A DNA stretch of 64,000 nt. It comes from CAWJJM01 sp963843275 (GTDB taxonomy: Bacteria > Acidobacteriota > Thermoanaerobaculia > Multivoradales > JBCCEF01). The translations under genes were made by a program, and so were the position numbers. Below the pieces are notes generated by a model. It worked only from the letters and a program-made list of their open reading frames with translations, made no database searches and was not told the DNA's origin. Below are positions 12,175 to 22,946 of this stretch, one piece after another. Within the stretch, counting starts at the first letter, position 1. Each line of letters starts with the position of its first letter. The DNA is taken from contig CAWJJM010000012.1 of the NCBI GenBank assembly GCA_963843275.1, positions 1,426,001 through 1,490,000 of the forward strand. Reading direction: 5' to 3'.

Positions 12175-12290
12175 GATGGCGCGCCGCCCTCGCCGTGCCG
12201 CGCGCCGCCATCTTGTCGATGTCGCCGGGAGCGTCGGGCGTCTCGGGCCGGCCTCGCCGGCGTCCACCTCGACCCGACCGACCGGCTGAG
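12175..12290 (-). pseudogene. C-terminal fragment of a second AlkD-type gene
   Basis: Minus-strand reading GRVEVDAGEAG, then ETPDAPGDIDKMAARGTARA, aligns with GRVEVDHGATG, then KTPDAAAYIDKMVARRSAR, at the end of the AlkD-type gene at 11217-11904. The similarity is visible at DNA level too (shared CCATCTTGTCGATGT). Only the last 35-40 codons remain, abutting the IS481 fragment. Confidence 0.65.
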
Positions 12291-12608
12291 GCGACCACGC
12301 CGGAACGCGAGCCACCGATGGCGGAGAGCACCCGGTTCTTGGCCTAGACGGTGCGGTCCGGGCGCGACGCGCGCGCGTCGGCTCCTCCCAGGCGCCGAAC
12401 CGGGTTTCCGGACGGTATCGCGAGCCCCCACCACGTAGCGAGGGTCCAGGGGTTCCCAAGGCGCGGCCCGGCCGGCTACAATCACTGCGCTCTCGAGCTT
12501 TCGGCCCGCACCGTCCGGCACCGCCTCAGGGAGAGGTGCCACGCGGCCGCTCTGTCGATCCGACACCGAGCGGGCGATCTGTCGTCCATCATCGAGGAGT
12601 CGAACATC
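12291..12608 (+). other. Non-coding stretch upstream of surface protein gene 2
   Basis: About 320 bp with no convincing gene. It holds a TACAAT element at 12477-12482, preceded weakly by TTCCCA. From there to the start codon at 12609 is a leader of about 120 nt. No known riboswitch pattern is recognised. Confidence 0.5.
12477..12482 (+). promoter_or_regulatory. Probable -10 element (TACAAT) of surface protein gene 2
   Basis: GGCTACAATC in strongly GC-rich sequence, 127 bp before the GTG start. TTCCCA at 12453-12458 could be a weak -35 with an 18-bp spacer. The same hexamer precedes the paralogous surface gene 1. Confidence 0.4.
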
Positions 12609-15600
12609 GTGTCTCGTCACCTGTCGTCCACGCGCTTCGTCGCCCTTGTGCTCCTGCTGGCCGTCCCGGCCACGGCGTCGGCGGTCACTCACGAGGTCTC
12701 GGTCTACCTCGACCTCGACAACGACCCGATGACGGGTTGCGAGGTCTCGACGGTCGACGGTCCGTTCGCCGGTGCCGAGCAGGTCCTGACCAGCACGGTC
12801 GAGACGACCACTCCCCCCGACGCCGCGAACGTCACCGACGTCGCCGTCGCCGATTGCGTCGACGAGGTGACCGACACGTTCGGTGCGCCGGTCTCGTTCG
12901 ACGGCGGCTGGCCGGTCGGCATCGACAACGGTGTCGGCGCCCGCGACGTGGTGGAGACCTACCTGCCCGCCGTCCGGTTGCTCGATCCCGACCCGTCGAT
13001 CATCCGTCTCGCCGTGGTGGTCACCGACGAGCAGGGCGGCGAGCAGGCGCTGCTGACGGTGGACGACACTCCCTCGGGGGCGCCGATCCTCCTCGATCTG
13101 CGCTCGGTGCTCGAGATCCCGACCCTCGGCGCGTGGGGGCTGCTCGCCCTGGCCCTGCTGCTGGCCGCCGGGGGCTTCGTCCTCCTCGGCCGCCGGCGCA
13201 CGGCGGCCCTCGTCGTCGCACTGGTGCTCGTCGCCGCCGGCACCGCGTGGGCGGCCGGCAGCCTCGACGGCCTGACCGACGACTGGTCGCCCGGCGACCA
13301 ACTCGCCAGCGACGGCCTCGTCCTCTTCGCCCGGGCGGTATCGGACCGGCTCTGCTTCCGGGTCGACGTCGACCTGCTGTTCAACTCGCCGCCGGAGGCG
13401 CTCGACGACGACCCGTCGGTGGCCGAGGACAGCGTCGGCAACCTGCTGAGCGTGCTCACCAACGACAGTGACGCGGACGGGGATCCGCTCACCGTCACCG
13501 GCGTCGGCACGCCCGATCAGGGCGGCACGGCGACCACCGACGGCACGACGATCACCTACACGCCGGCTCCGGACTTCTTCGGCGTCGAGACCTTCACCTA
13601 CTCGATCGCCGACGGCAACGGCGGCACCGACAGCGCCACGGTGGCGGTGACGGTGAACAACGTCAACGACGATCCCACCGCGGTCGACGATACGGCGACC
13701 GTCGACGAGGACTCGACGAGCACCAGCCTCGACGTCCTGGCCAACGACACCGACGCCCCCGACGCGGGCGAGACGCTGACCATCACCGGCGTCGGCATGC
13801 CCGACCAGGGCGGCACGGCGACACCGACGGCTCGACGGTCACCTACACGCCGGCTCCGGACTTCTTCGGCGTCGAGACCTTCACCTACTCGATCGCCGAC
13901 GGCAACGGCGGCACCGACAACGCCACGGTGAGCGTCACGGTGACCAGCGTCAACGACGACGCCGACCGCGGTCGACGACGCCTTCATGGTGGACGAGGAC
14001 ACGACCAACAACAGCCTCGACGTCCTGGCCAACGACACGTTCGCCCCGGACACGGGCGAGACGCTGACCATCACCGGCGTCGGCACCCCCGACCAGGGCG
14101 GCACGGCGACGACCGGCGGATCGGACGTCACCTACACCCCGGCGGCGGACTTCGCCGGCGTCGAGACCTTCACCTACTCGATCTCCGACGGCAACGGCGG
14201 CAGCGACACGGCGACGGTGACGGTGACGGTGAACAACGCAAACGACGACCCGCCGGCCTGCGTCGCCGACATGGTGACGACGGACGAGGACAGCTCGACG
14301 ATGGTCCTGGTGCTCGGCAACGACAGCGACCCCGACCCGGGGCAGACGGCGACGCTGACCGTGGTCAGCGTGAACACCAGCGGCACCACCGGCACGGTGA
14401 CCAACAACGGCACCGACGTCACCTACGATCCGAACGGGCAGTTCGAGTCGCTGGGCTCGACGGACTCGGCGATGGACAGCTTCACCTACACCGCCCAGGA
14501 CGCCGACGGTCTGACCTGCATGGCGACGGTGACGGTGACCGTCAACGGCGTCAACGACGCGCCGACGGCGGACAACGAGACGGTCAGCGCCGCCTGCAAC
14601 GTCCAGGACGTGGTCGAGGCGAGCGCCGGCGAGACGGCGGCGGCGACGGGCAGCGTCTTCCGCACCGTGGCCGACAACGTGCTGCTCGGCGACGGCGACG
14701 CCGAGGGCGGGGTGACCATCGTGCAGGCGATGGGCTCGACCTCCGACGGCACCGCGCCGTTCGACGTCACCACCACCCAGGGCGGCAGCGTGACGCTCTA
14801 CGCCGACGGCAGCTTCGTCTACACGCCGGAGGGCGGTGACCGCGGTCTCGCCGACTCCTTCACCTACACGATCCAGGACGCCGAGGGGACACCCGCCGTC
14901 GGCACGGTGACCCTGAACGTCGGCTCGACCTGCGTGTGGTTCGTCGACAACACCAACCACGGCGGCGCCGACGACACCGGCACCGGCACCAGCTCCGACC
15001 CCTTCACCAGCCTGGTCGACGAGATCGGCCCGGACTCCGACCCCGACGACGCCGAGGACGCCTCCCTCGCCGGCGACGTGGTCTACGTCTTCAACGGCAA
15101 CTCCAACTCCGGCGACGCCTACCTCGGCGGCTACGTCGCGCAGGCCGGCGAGACGATCCTCGGCGAGGGTGTCGACCTGGTGGTGGATCTGGGCGGCGGA
15201 CCGGAGACGCTGTTCGACAGCACCGAGCTGGTCACGGACCGGCCGCGGCTGGAGACCACGGTGGACGACGTCTTCGAGGTCACCGACGTCACCGGCGTCG
15301 AGATCGCCGGCTTCGAGCTGGACTCCGGCGCCGTCGGCCTCGACGTCACCGCCACCGCGGCCCCGGCTGGGGTCTCCTTCCACGACAACACCGTCGAGCA
15401 GGCGGCCCTCAACGCGGTCCGCGTCGTGACCAGCAACGGCACCAGCCAGGTGAGCCTCGTCGACAACGACCTGACGTCGACCGAGCTCGCCGTCAAGACC
15501 AGCTCCGTCGTCGGCAGGCTCGAGCTGGCCGTCGACGGCAACACGCTGTCCTCCCCCGCCGGCGCCCTCGAGATGATCGACGACGGTGCGCCGTTGGTGG

Positions 15601-18518
15601 TCACCGACTTCTGCGGCACCGTGGTGAGCGGGGACACCGCCGGCACCGCGCTGTATGCGGACTCGGCGGTGTTCGACGCCGATCCCTCGGATGCCGATTT
15701 CGACGAGGTGAGCTGCTCGGATCCCACCAGCATCGGCACGCCGGGCAATCCGGTCGGCGTGGTCGGCCTCCTGCTCAGCAACGTCACCGGGGACCTGGAC
15801 CTCGGACAGGTCGACATCTACGCCGGCGAGTCGGGCTCCGGCAATCGGGCCCTCGAGGTGACCGGTGACGGTGCAGCCTTCAACGCCCTCGCCGGTACCG
15901 GCTTCCAGCTCACCACCACCGGCGGCACCGTGAGCTCCGCCCACGGCTTTGCCGTCTCGCTGATCGATCTCGACCTCGAGAACGCCACCTTCACCAACCT
16001 GAGCTCCCAGAACAGCGGTGTCTTCTCGGGCGTCTCGGTCCTGCGGGCGTCGGGGAGCTTCACCGTCACCGGGACGACGCAGGTGAGCGATGCCGGCGGC
16101 GACGGCATCGAGACATCCGACTCCTCCGTAGCCCTGACCTTCCAGGGGCCGGTGACCCTGTCGAACATCGCCGGACACGGCATCCACCTCGACAACCTGT
16201 CCGGCAACCTCACCGTCGCCGACGCCGCGAGCAGCATTTCGTCCACCACCCTCGAGGCGTTCTACTCCATCGACGGCAGCGGGGACGTCGACTACAACGG
16301 CTCGATCGACAACGCGAGCGACAACTCGGTGGAGGTGCTGAACCACGAGGACTCCGCCTCGCTCAGCTTCGACGGCTTCATCACCGACACCGGCGCCGGG
16401 ATCCTCCTCGACAACAACGACCAGGGGAGCGGCGCCTCGACGATCAGCTTCACCGGCGGGCTCGATCTCGACACGGCGACGAACACCGCCTTCACCGCCA
16501 CCAACGGCGGCACGGTGAACGTCCTCTCGGGCAGCGTCTCGACCACCGCCGACACCACCACCGGGACCGTCGTCGACATCGTGAACACGACGATCGGTGG
16601 CTCCGGCGTCGTCTTCGACTCGACCTCGTCCACCGGCGGCGCGGACGGCATCCGGCTGACCAACGTCGGCTCCGGCGCCTTCACCACGCTCGGCGGCAAC
16701 CTGGCGAGCCAGACGAGCCGCGGTGTCGACGTCTCCGGTGGCAGCGGCGACGTGCGGATCGACGCCGCCATCAGCACGACCGGCACAGGGCGTTCGGTGG
16801 AGGTGACCACGCACACCGGCGGCACCGTGGACTTCAACGGCTTCATCAACGACGACGGCCTCGGCGTCCGCCTGGCGAACAACGTCGGCTCGGTGCTGCG
16901 TTTCGACGGCGGCATGGACGTCGACACCGCGGCCGGCTCGGGCACCGAGGAGGGCTTCGAAGCCACCGGCGGCGGCACCCTCCACGTCACCGGCACCAAC
17001 GACGTGAACACCTCCCTCGCCACCGGCGTGGCGGTCAACATCTCCGGCGGCACCACCATCGGCGCCGACGACGTGACCTTCCGCAACGTGTCGGCCGACG
17101 GGGCGGCCAACGGCATCGTGCTCGCCTCCACCGGCTCGTCCGGCGCCTTCGTGGTGACGGGCGTAGGGACGACCGACGACTCGGGAGGTGTGATCGACCA
17201 CATCACCGGCGACGCCGTGACCGCCAACGACGTCCGTGGCGGGCTCACCCTGCGCAACCTCTTGATCGGCGACGGCGCCGCGACCGCAGGCCAGCCGAAG
17301 GACGCCACGAACCGGATCGGAGCCGACGGCATCGACCTCGTCGGGGTGGACGACGTCGTGCTCACCAACCTGACCATCGCCCGCACCGACGACCACGGGA
17401 TCGACGGCACCGACGTCACCAACTTCGCCATCAGCGACAGCGAGATCCTCAACGCCGGCGACGACAACGGCGACAGCGGCATCTCGTTCGAGGGCGTCGG
17501 CAACGACAACCTCGACGGCACCGCGACGGTCACCGACACGGTGATCGACGGCGCCGTGGAGTTCGGCATGCGGGTCCAGAACTCCAGCGGCACCCTGGGC
17601 CTGACGGTCACCGGCAGCCAGTTCTCGAACACGGCCAACACCGCCGGCCTGATGTTCGGCGAGGACGGCCTGCAGATCGAGGTGCTCGGCAGCGCCCAGA
17701 CGACGGCGCTGATCCACGGCAACAGCACCTTCTCGAAGCTGGAGAGCGACGGCGTCATGGCGACGACGAGCGAGAACGGCGGGGCCATCCTCAACATCAC
17801 CATCGACGGCAACACCTTCACCGGCTTCGACGACGGCGCCCCGAACATGCGCAGCGACAACGCCATCGAGCTCAACGCCACCGGCGGGACGAGCTCGGCG
17901 AACAGCCCGGACCTGCGCTACACCATCAGCAACAACACCATCAACTCGTCGTCCAACTCGGCGATCCTGGTCGGTGCCAACGACTTCACCGACGTCGACG
18001 GTCGCATCACCGGGAACATGGTCAACGGCTCGCTCTACGGCTTCGGCATCGAGGCGACCCTGGCGGCGGACGACAACTCGACGGCGCGGCTCCTGGTCAC
18101 CGGCAACACCCTGTCGAACTACAACCAGCCGGGCGCGTTCTTCAACGCCAACAACAGCGGCGACCTGGACATCACCTTCAACGGCAACTCGGTGACCACC
18201 CAACCGACCGACGCCACCGCGTTCGAAAACGTCACGTTCCAGGTGACGTCGGGGAGCCTCTGCGTCGAGGCGAGCGGCAACACCGTCGCCGCCGGCGGCG
18301 CCGACGCCTTCGGACCGGGCGCGGCCGCCGACGCCATGGCGATGATCCTGTCCGGCGGCAGCGCACAGCTCGAGGTCGGCAGCGCGAACCTGGCGGATCT
18401 CGCCTCGACGGTGCTCGCCACCAACAACCCCGCGGCGTCCAGCGTCTTCACTGCCGGGGCGATCAGCATCGTCTCGAACGGTACCTGCGCGACCCCGATC
18501 ACGACACCTCAACCCTGA
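12609..18518 (+). CDS. Giant secreted protein 2: internal IPTL-like segment, tandem-95 repeats, beta-helix
   Basis: About 1,969 residues, with two compensating frame changes near 13812 and 13965. The GTG start at 12609 begins a signal peptide ending PATASA. An N-terminal domain of about 160 residues is unrecognised (HEVSVYLDLDNDPMTGCE). At 13113-13199 sits an IPTL-CTERM-like segment (LEIPTLGAWG, hydrophobic helix, GRRR). A second hydrophobic run follows in the same frame, ending GTAWA-AG like a signal peptidase site (about 13200-13260). Then come a small domain, four tandem-95/cadherin-like repeats and a fifth VCBS-like one (13388-14930), WFVDNTNHGGADDTGTGTSS, and a long right-handed beta-helix to the stop. 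The beta-helix shares blocks with surface protein 1 (GIVLASTGS-GAF-VTG). No enzyme motif is seen. Adhesion or matrix function is inferred. Confidence 0.82.
13388..14250 (+). repeat. Three near-identical tandem-95/cadherin-like repeats
   Basis: Units of about 290 bp at about 13388-13668, 13670-13960 and 13960-14250 share long identical DNA words (for example the codons of DQGGTATT and VETFTYSI). Each ends VNDDPTAVDD or similar. Two more diverged units follow to about 14930. The high DNA identity suggests recent unit duplication. The two frame changes of the gene fall inside this array. Confidence 0.75.
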
Positions 18519-18687
18519 GGCGCATCGAGGGCGTCCGGAAGCGACGAAGGACCCCTGGGCGACCCCCCGAGGGCTCTCCCCGAGACGTCACGAGGTAGGG
18601 AGAGTGTCCCGAAGGGGCCGACCGACCGGTGGCGCGCCCGTGCGTGCGGTTCTCGTCGTCGAGCGGGCGGCCGGCGCTGCGGGAGCG

Positions 18688-19692
18688 CCCCTGCGATATC
18701 GTCCCAACCCGGGAGGACCGACCAGATGCCCGAAGCCGACGATCGCCAGCCCGCCCGCGGCTACCGGCCCGAAGTGCCGCAGCGCAGCGGGCCCTTCTTC
18801 CTCAAGGGGTCGAACGAGCTCGACTGGGGGATGAAGAACCGCCTGGCGAGCATCTTCGACCCGCGCTCGGGGCGCACGGTGATGCTCGCCTTCGACCACG
18901 GCTACTTCCAGGGGCCGACCTCCGGCCTCGAGCGCCTCGACCTCGACATCGCGCCGCTCACCCGCTGGGCGGACACGGTGATGTGCACCCGGGGCGCCCT
19001 GCGCACGTCGATCCCGCCGACCTTCCGCGGCGGCGTCGTGCTGCGCGCCAGCGGCGGCCCGTCGATCCTCGCCGACGACCTGTCGAACGAGGAGATCGCC
19101 CTGTCGATGGAGGAGGCGGTGCGGCTCAACGCCGCGGCGGTCGCCGTGCAGGTGTTCATCGGCGGCAAGAGCGAGAAACAGACGGTGCACAACATGACCC
19201 GGCTCGTCGACGCCGGCAGCCGGCACGGCATCGCCACCCTGGCGGTGACGGCGGTCGGCCGCGAGCTGACCCGCGACGCCCGCTACATGCGGCTGGCCAC
19301 GCGCATCTGCGCCGAGCTCGGCGCCACCTACGTCAAGACCTACTACGTCGAGGACGGCTTCGAGACGGTGACCGCCGCCTGTCCGGTGCCGATCGTCATC
19401 GCCGGCGGCAAGAAGCTGCCGGAGCCCGACGCCCTGCGCCTGGCCCACCGCGCCGTCGCGGCGGGCGCCGCCGGCGTCGACATGGGGCGCAACATCTTCC
19501 AGTCCGAGGACCCCCCGGCGATGATCCAGGCGGTGCGCGCCGTCGTCCACGACGGTGAGACCCCCGAGCGCGCCTACGAGCTCTTCCGGGAGCTCGCCGC
19601 CCACCCGGCGGCGGCCGCCGGCGTCTGAGCCGGGAGGGCGCGATGGAGGACCGCTGGAGCGACGCCGACGCCGCCCGCGCGGTCGAGCGCTG
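18688..19692 (+). repeat. Direct repeat copy 2 (partner 9935-10937)
   Basis: Almost identical to 9935-10937. Here the sequence continues into the complete aldolase/dehydrogenase gene, so this copy is probably the parental arrangement. Confidence 0.9.
18726..19628 (+). CDS. LsrF/DeoC-LacD-type class I aldolase, copy 2
   Basis: 300 residues with all motifs of copy 1 (FDHGYFQG, MCTRGALR, YVKTYYVEDGFE with Schiff-base Lys about 204, GRNIFQS). It differs at only a handful of positions (SRHG for NRHG, PDAL for PEAL, SEDPP for SDDPP, and the last residues). The ribosome site GGGAGGA precedes the ATG. The stop is 14 bp before the class II aldolase/dehydrogenase gene, which has its own GGGAGG site, so the two form an operon. 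Together they suggest breakdown of a (deoxy)sugar phosphate: an SDR/class II aldolase fusion yields small aldehydes and ketose phosphates, and the class I enzyme cleaves another intermediate. The substrate is not shown by sequence. Confidence 0.86.
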   Translation: MPEADDRQPARGYRPEVPQRSGPFFLKGSNELDWGMKNRLASIFDPRSGRTVMLAFDHGYFQGPTSGLERLDLDIAPLTRWADTVMCTRGALRTSIPPTFRGGVVLRASGGPSILADDLSNEEIALSMEEAVRLNAAAVAVQVFIGGKSEKQTVHNMTRLVDAGSRHGIATLAVTAVGRELTRDARYMRLATRICAELGATYVKTYYVEDGFETVTAACPVPIVIAGGKKLPEPDALRLAHRAVAAGAAGVDMGRNIFQSEDPPAMIQAVRAVVHDGETPERAYELFRELAAHPAAAAGV

Positions 19693-21968
19693 GGGCGCGG
19701 CCCACGGCCCGGAGCTCGCCCTGCGGATCTACTCGAGCCGCCTGCTCGGCGCCGAGCCCGACCTCGTCCTCCACGGCGGCGGCAACACCTCGTTCGAGGG
19801 CACGGCGCGCGATCTCTTCGGCCGCGACCGGGCCGCGGTCTTCGTCAAGGCGTCGGGGCGCGACCTCGCGGCCGCCGCGCCGGAGGACTTTCCCGCCGTC
19901 GACCGCGAGCTGCTCGTCCGCCTGGCCGCGGGGGCGCACGACGGCGAAGGGGTGGCCGACCGAGGTGACGACGACGTCCGCCTCCGCCGGGCCCTGCGCA
20001 CCGCCCTCCTCGACCCCGACGCCCCGACGCCGTCGATCGAGGCGGCGGTCCATGCCGTCGTCCCCGGGCGCTACGTCGACCACACCCACGCCGACGCAGT
20101 CCTCGCCCTGACCAACCGGGCCGACGGTGCCGAGGTGGTCGCCGCGGCGCTCGGCGAGACGGTCGTCGTGCTCCCCTACGTCACTCCGGGGCTGCCGCTG
20201 GCGCGGGCGGTGGCCGCCGCCGTCGCCGACCTGCCGGACGCCGTCCGCCGCAGCGGCGCGATGGTCTGGCTGCACCACGGGCTGGTCACCTGGGGGGAGT
20301 CCGCCGAGGAGTCCTACCGGCGGACGATCGAGCTCGTCGACCGCGCCGAGGCGCACCTGCGCGGTGAACGGCGGCGAGGTGCCGCGGTGGCCGGCGGCGG
20401 AGCACCCCCCCAGCGCGACGCGGCGCCGGCCGCCGGCGGCGAGGCCGACGCCGCAGGGAGCGCACCCGACCCGACGGCCCTGGCGCGCTGGCGGCGCCTC
20501 GCCCCACGGCTCCGCGGCCTGCTGGCGGCGCCGTCCGGCGACGCCGACCGTCCGTGGCGACGGGTCGTGCTGCGCTGGAACGGGGACGCCGCGACGCGGG
20601 CTCTCGTCGCCCGCCCCGACGTCGCGCGGCTCGCCGCCGGCGGGCCGTTGACCGCCGACCACCTGATCCGCACCAAGGCGGAGCCGCTCCTCGTCGCCGC
20701 GGCGGCCGGCGGCGGAGCCTCCTCTGCCGAGCCCTCGGCGGGCGGATCCCCGTCTTCCGACGCCGTCTCCGCCGGCCGCACCGGTCTGCCGTGGGACGAC
20801 GCCGACCGCCTCGACGCCCTCCTCGCCGCGGGGGTGGACGGTTTCGCCGCCCGCTACACGGCCTACGTCGACCGCCACCGCGACCGCCTCCCGCCCGGTG
20901 CCGAGCCGTTCGCCGCGGCGCCGCGGGTGATCCTGCTCCCCGGCTGTGGCGTCGCCGCCGGCGGGGAGAGCGCCCGCGACGCCGCCATCGCGCTCGACGT
21001 CGCCCTGCACACCCTGCGCGTCAAGGCGGCGCTCGCCGACGCCGGGGCGTCGTACCAGGGGCTGGCCGAGGACCACCTCTTCGCCATGGAGTACCGGCCG
21101 CTGCAGCTCGCCAAGCTGGCGCGCGCGCGGCGAGCGGCGGCGGTCGGGGGCGGCCTCGCCCTACCCACCGTCGCCCTGGTCACCGGAGCGGCGGGCGCCA
21201 TCGGCGCCGGCATCTGCCGCGCCCTGCTCGCCGCCGGCGCCCACGTCGCCGCCACCGATCTCGCCGGGGAAGCGCTCGACAGCCTGGCCGGCGAGCTCGC
21301 CGCCGCCCACCCCGGGCGGGTCCTCGCCGTGCCCCTCGACGTCACCGACGCCGACGGCGCGGACGGCGTCGCCGCCGGCTTCGACCGCGTCGCGGAGGCC
21401 TGGGGGGGCGTCGACCTCGTCGTGGTCAACGCCGGCGCCGCCCATGTCGCCCGCATCGAGGATCTGGCCCTCGCCGACTTCGAGCGCCTCGAGAGGGTCA
21501 ACGTCCACGGCACCCTGCTGGTCGTCCGCGCGGCGGCGCGCCTGCTGCGCCGCCAGGGCACCGGCGGCGACGTGGTCCTGATCTCCACCAAGAACGTCTT
21601 CGCGCCCGGCGCCGGCTTCGCCGCCTACAGCGCCACCAAGGCGGCGGCGCACCAGATCGGCCGCATCGCCAGCCAGGAGCTCGCGGCCGACGACGTCCGG
21701 GTCAACATGGTCGCCCCCGACGCCGTCTTCGGCACCGGAGGCCGGCGGAGCGGCCTGTGGCGCGAGGTCGGTCCCGAGCGCATGAAGGCGCGCGGGCTCG
21801 ACGCGAGCGGGGCTCGAGGAGTACTACCGCCGGCGCAACCTGCTCCAGGCCCGGGTCACCGCCGACCACGTCGGCCGCGCCGTCGTCTGGCTGGCCGGCC
21901 GCCACACCCCCACCACCGGCGCCACCCTGCCGGTCGACGGCGGGCTCCCCGACGCCACGCCGCGCTAG
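19643..21968 (+). CDS. Bifunctional class II aldolase / short-chain dehydrogenase (RhaD-type)
   Basis: About 775 residues. The N-terminal class II aldolase/adducin domain (about 1-290) shows VLHGGGNTSFEG, VKASGRDL, the zinc-ligand motif YVDHTHADAVLALTN, and WLHHGLVTWGES. A mid-region of about 200 residues with low-complexity Ala/Gly/Pro inserts follows, including IRTKAEPLLV and DRVFLLPG-like VILLPGCGV. The C-terminal SDR domain (from about 21168) has the cofactor loop TGAAGAIGAG, VVNAGAAH and the catalytic YSATKAA. It belongs to the family of bifunctional rhamnulose-1-phosphate aldolase/lactaldehyde dehydrogenases and relatives. One extra base near 21812 breaks the frame; the end then reads YYRRRNLLQARVTADHVG and GATLPVDGGLPDATPR. 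It is co-transcribed with the upstream LsrF-type aldolase. The first 50 bp also occur at 10888. Confidence 0.87.
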
Positions 21969-22149
21969 GGAAAGCGGGCGGATGCCGGGGCACCTGCGGC
22001 GTCGCCGCTCCCGCGGGCGTCCGAGCACCGTCGGCAGGTCGATGTCGGCCGCCCTGCAGCAGAAGCTCCCCGCGTTGAGATCGGCCCGCGGTCCCGGGTC
22101 GGCGGCCGGTGAGCGCGGCGCGGCTGCCCCGGGGCGTGACCGCCGCGGG

Positions 22150-22920
22150 TCAGCCGGCGGCGCGGGCGAAGAGGCGGAAGAAGTTCTCGCCGGTGCGGCG
22201 GCGGATGGTGTCGTAGTCCTCGCCGCGCTCGACCGCCAGCCGCCGGGCCACCTCGACGACGTACTCGGGGCGGTTGGGCCTGCCGCGGTACGGGACCGGG
22301 GCCAGGTAGGGGGTGTCGGTCTCGACCAGCTCACGGTCGGGCGGCAGGTGCGGGATCACCTCGCGCACGTTGTCGGCGGCGCGGAAGGTGATCATGCCGG
22401 TGAAGCCGAGATAGAAGCCACGGTCGATCAGCGTGCGGGCCATCTCGAGGCCCCCGGCGAAGGAGTGGAAGTCGGCGGCGAGGCCCGAGAACTCCGGCTC
22501 GCCGACCGCCTCCAGCATGGCGTCGTTCGACTCGCGGTTGTGCACCACCACCGGCAGGCCGAGATCCAGCGCCACCCGCCACTGCGCGCGCAGGACGGCG
22601 CCCTGGACGTCGCGCGGCGCGTGGTCGTAGTGGAAGTCGAGGCCGCACTCCCCCACCGCCACCACCTTCGGGTCGGCGGCCAGCTCGGCGAGGCGCCGCG
22701 CGTCGCCGGGCCCCCAGCCCGCCGCCTCGTGCGGGTGGGTACCGAGGGCGCACCAGACGTCGGCGTGGCGGTGGCAGAGGGCGAGCAGCTCGTCGGCGTC
22801 GTCGAGGCGGATCGCCGGCACCAGGAAGCCGCCGACGCCGGCCGCACGCGCCGCGTCGAGCGCCCGCTCGCGGTCGTCCGGGTCGAGGCTCTGCAGGTGG
22901 CAGTGGGAGTCGATCAGCAC
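22150..22920 (-). CDS. TatD-family metal-dependent hydrolase
   Basis: 256-residue TIM-barrel amidohydrolase relative, a family of 3'-5' DNases/deacylases. The GTG start at 22920 gives VLIDSHCHLQS, with the H-x-H metal motif at residues 5-7. Then come GTHPHEA, GECGLDFHYD, VVVHNRES, DFHSFAGG, and the C-terminal signature VETDTPYLAPVPYRG with RPNRPEYV. It ends TGENFFRLFARAAG, all typical. It lies 26 bp downstream of metG on the same strand, a common pairing, and probably shares its transcript. Confidence 0.93.
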   Translation of the reverse strand: MLIDSHCHLQSLDPDDRERALDAARAAGVGGFLVPAIRLDDADELLALCHRHADVWCALGTHPHEAAGWGPGDARRLAELAADPKVVAVGECGLDFHYDHAPRDVQGAVLRAQWRVALDLGLPVVVHNRESNDAMLEAVGEPEFSGLAADFHSFAGGLEMARTLIDRGFYLGFTGMITFRAADNVREVIPHLPPDRELVETDTPYLAPVPYRGRPNRPEYVVEVARRLAVERGEDYDTIRRRTGENFFRLFARAAG

Positions 22921-22946
22921 GGCGTCTGGTGCGGCCGGGCCGCGGC

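Noticed and set aside
13388..14930. CRISPR-like array because of regular repeats
   Set aside because: Units of about 290 bp are coding, in frame and without unique spacers; they are tandem-95 domains. No CRISPR array or cas gene is seen in the window.
13950..18512. A 1,520-codon open frame on the minus strand opposite surface protein 2
   Set aside because: It is the mirror of Thr/Gly/Asp-rich codons in GC-rich DNA. It is an Asp/Val/Arg/His mixture without domains, no family is recognisable, and the plus strand has signal peptide and repeat domains.
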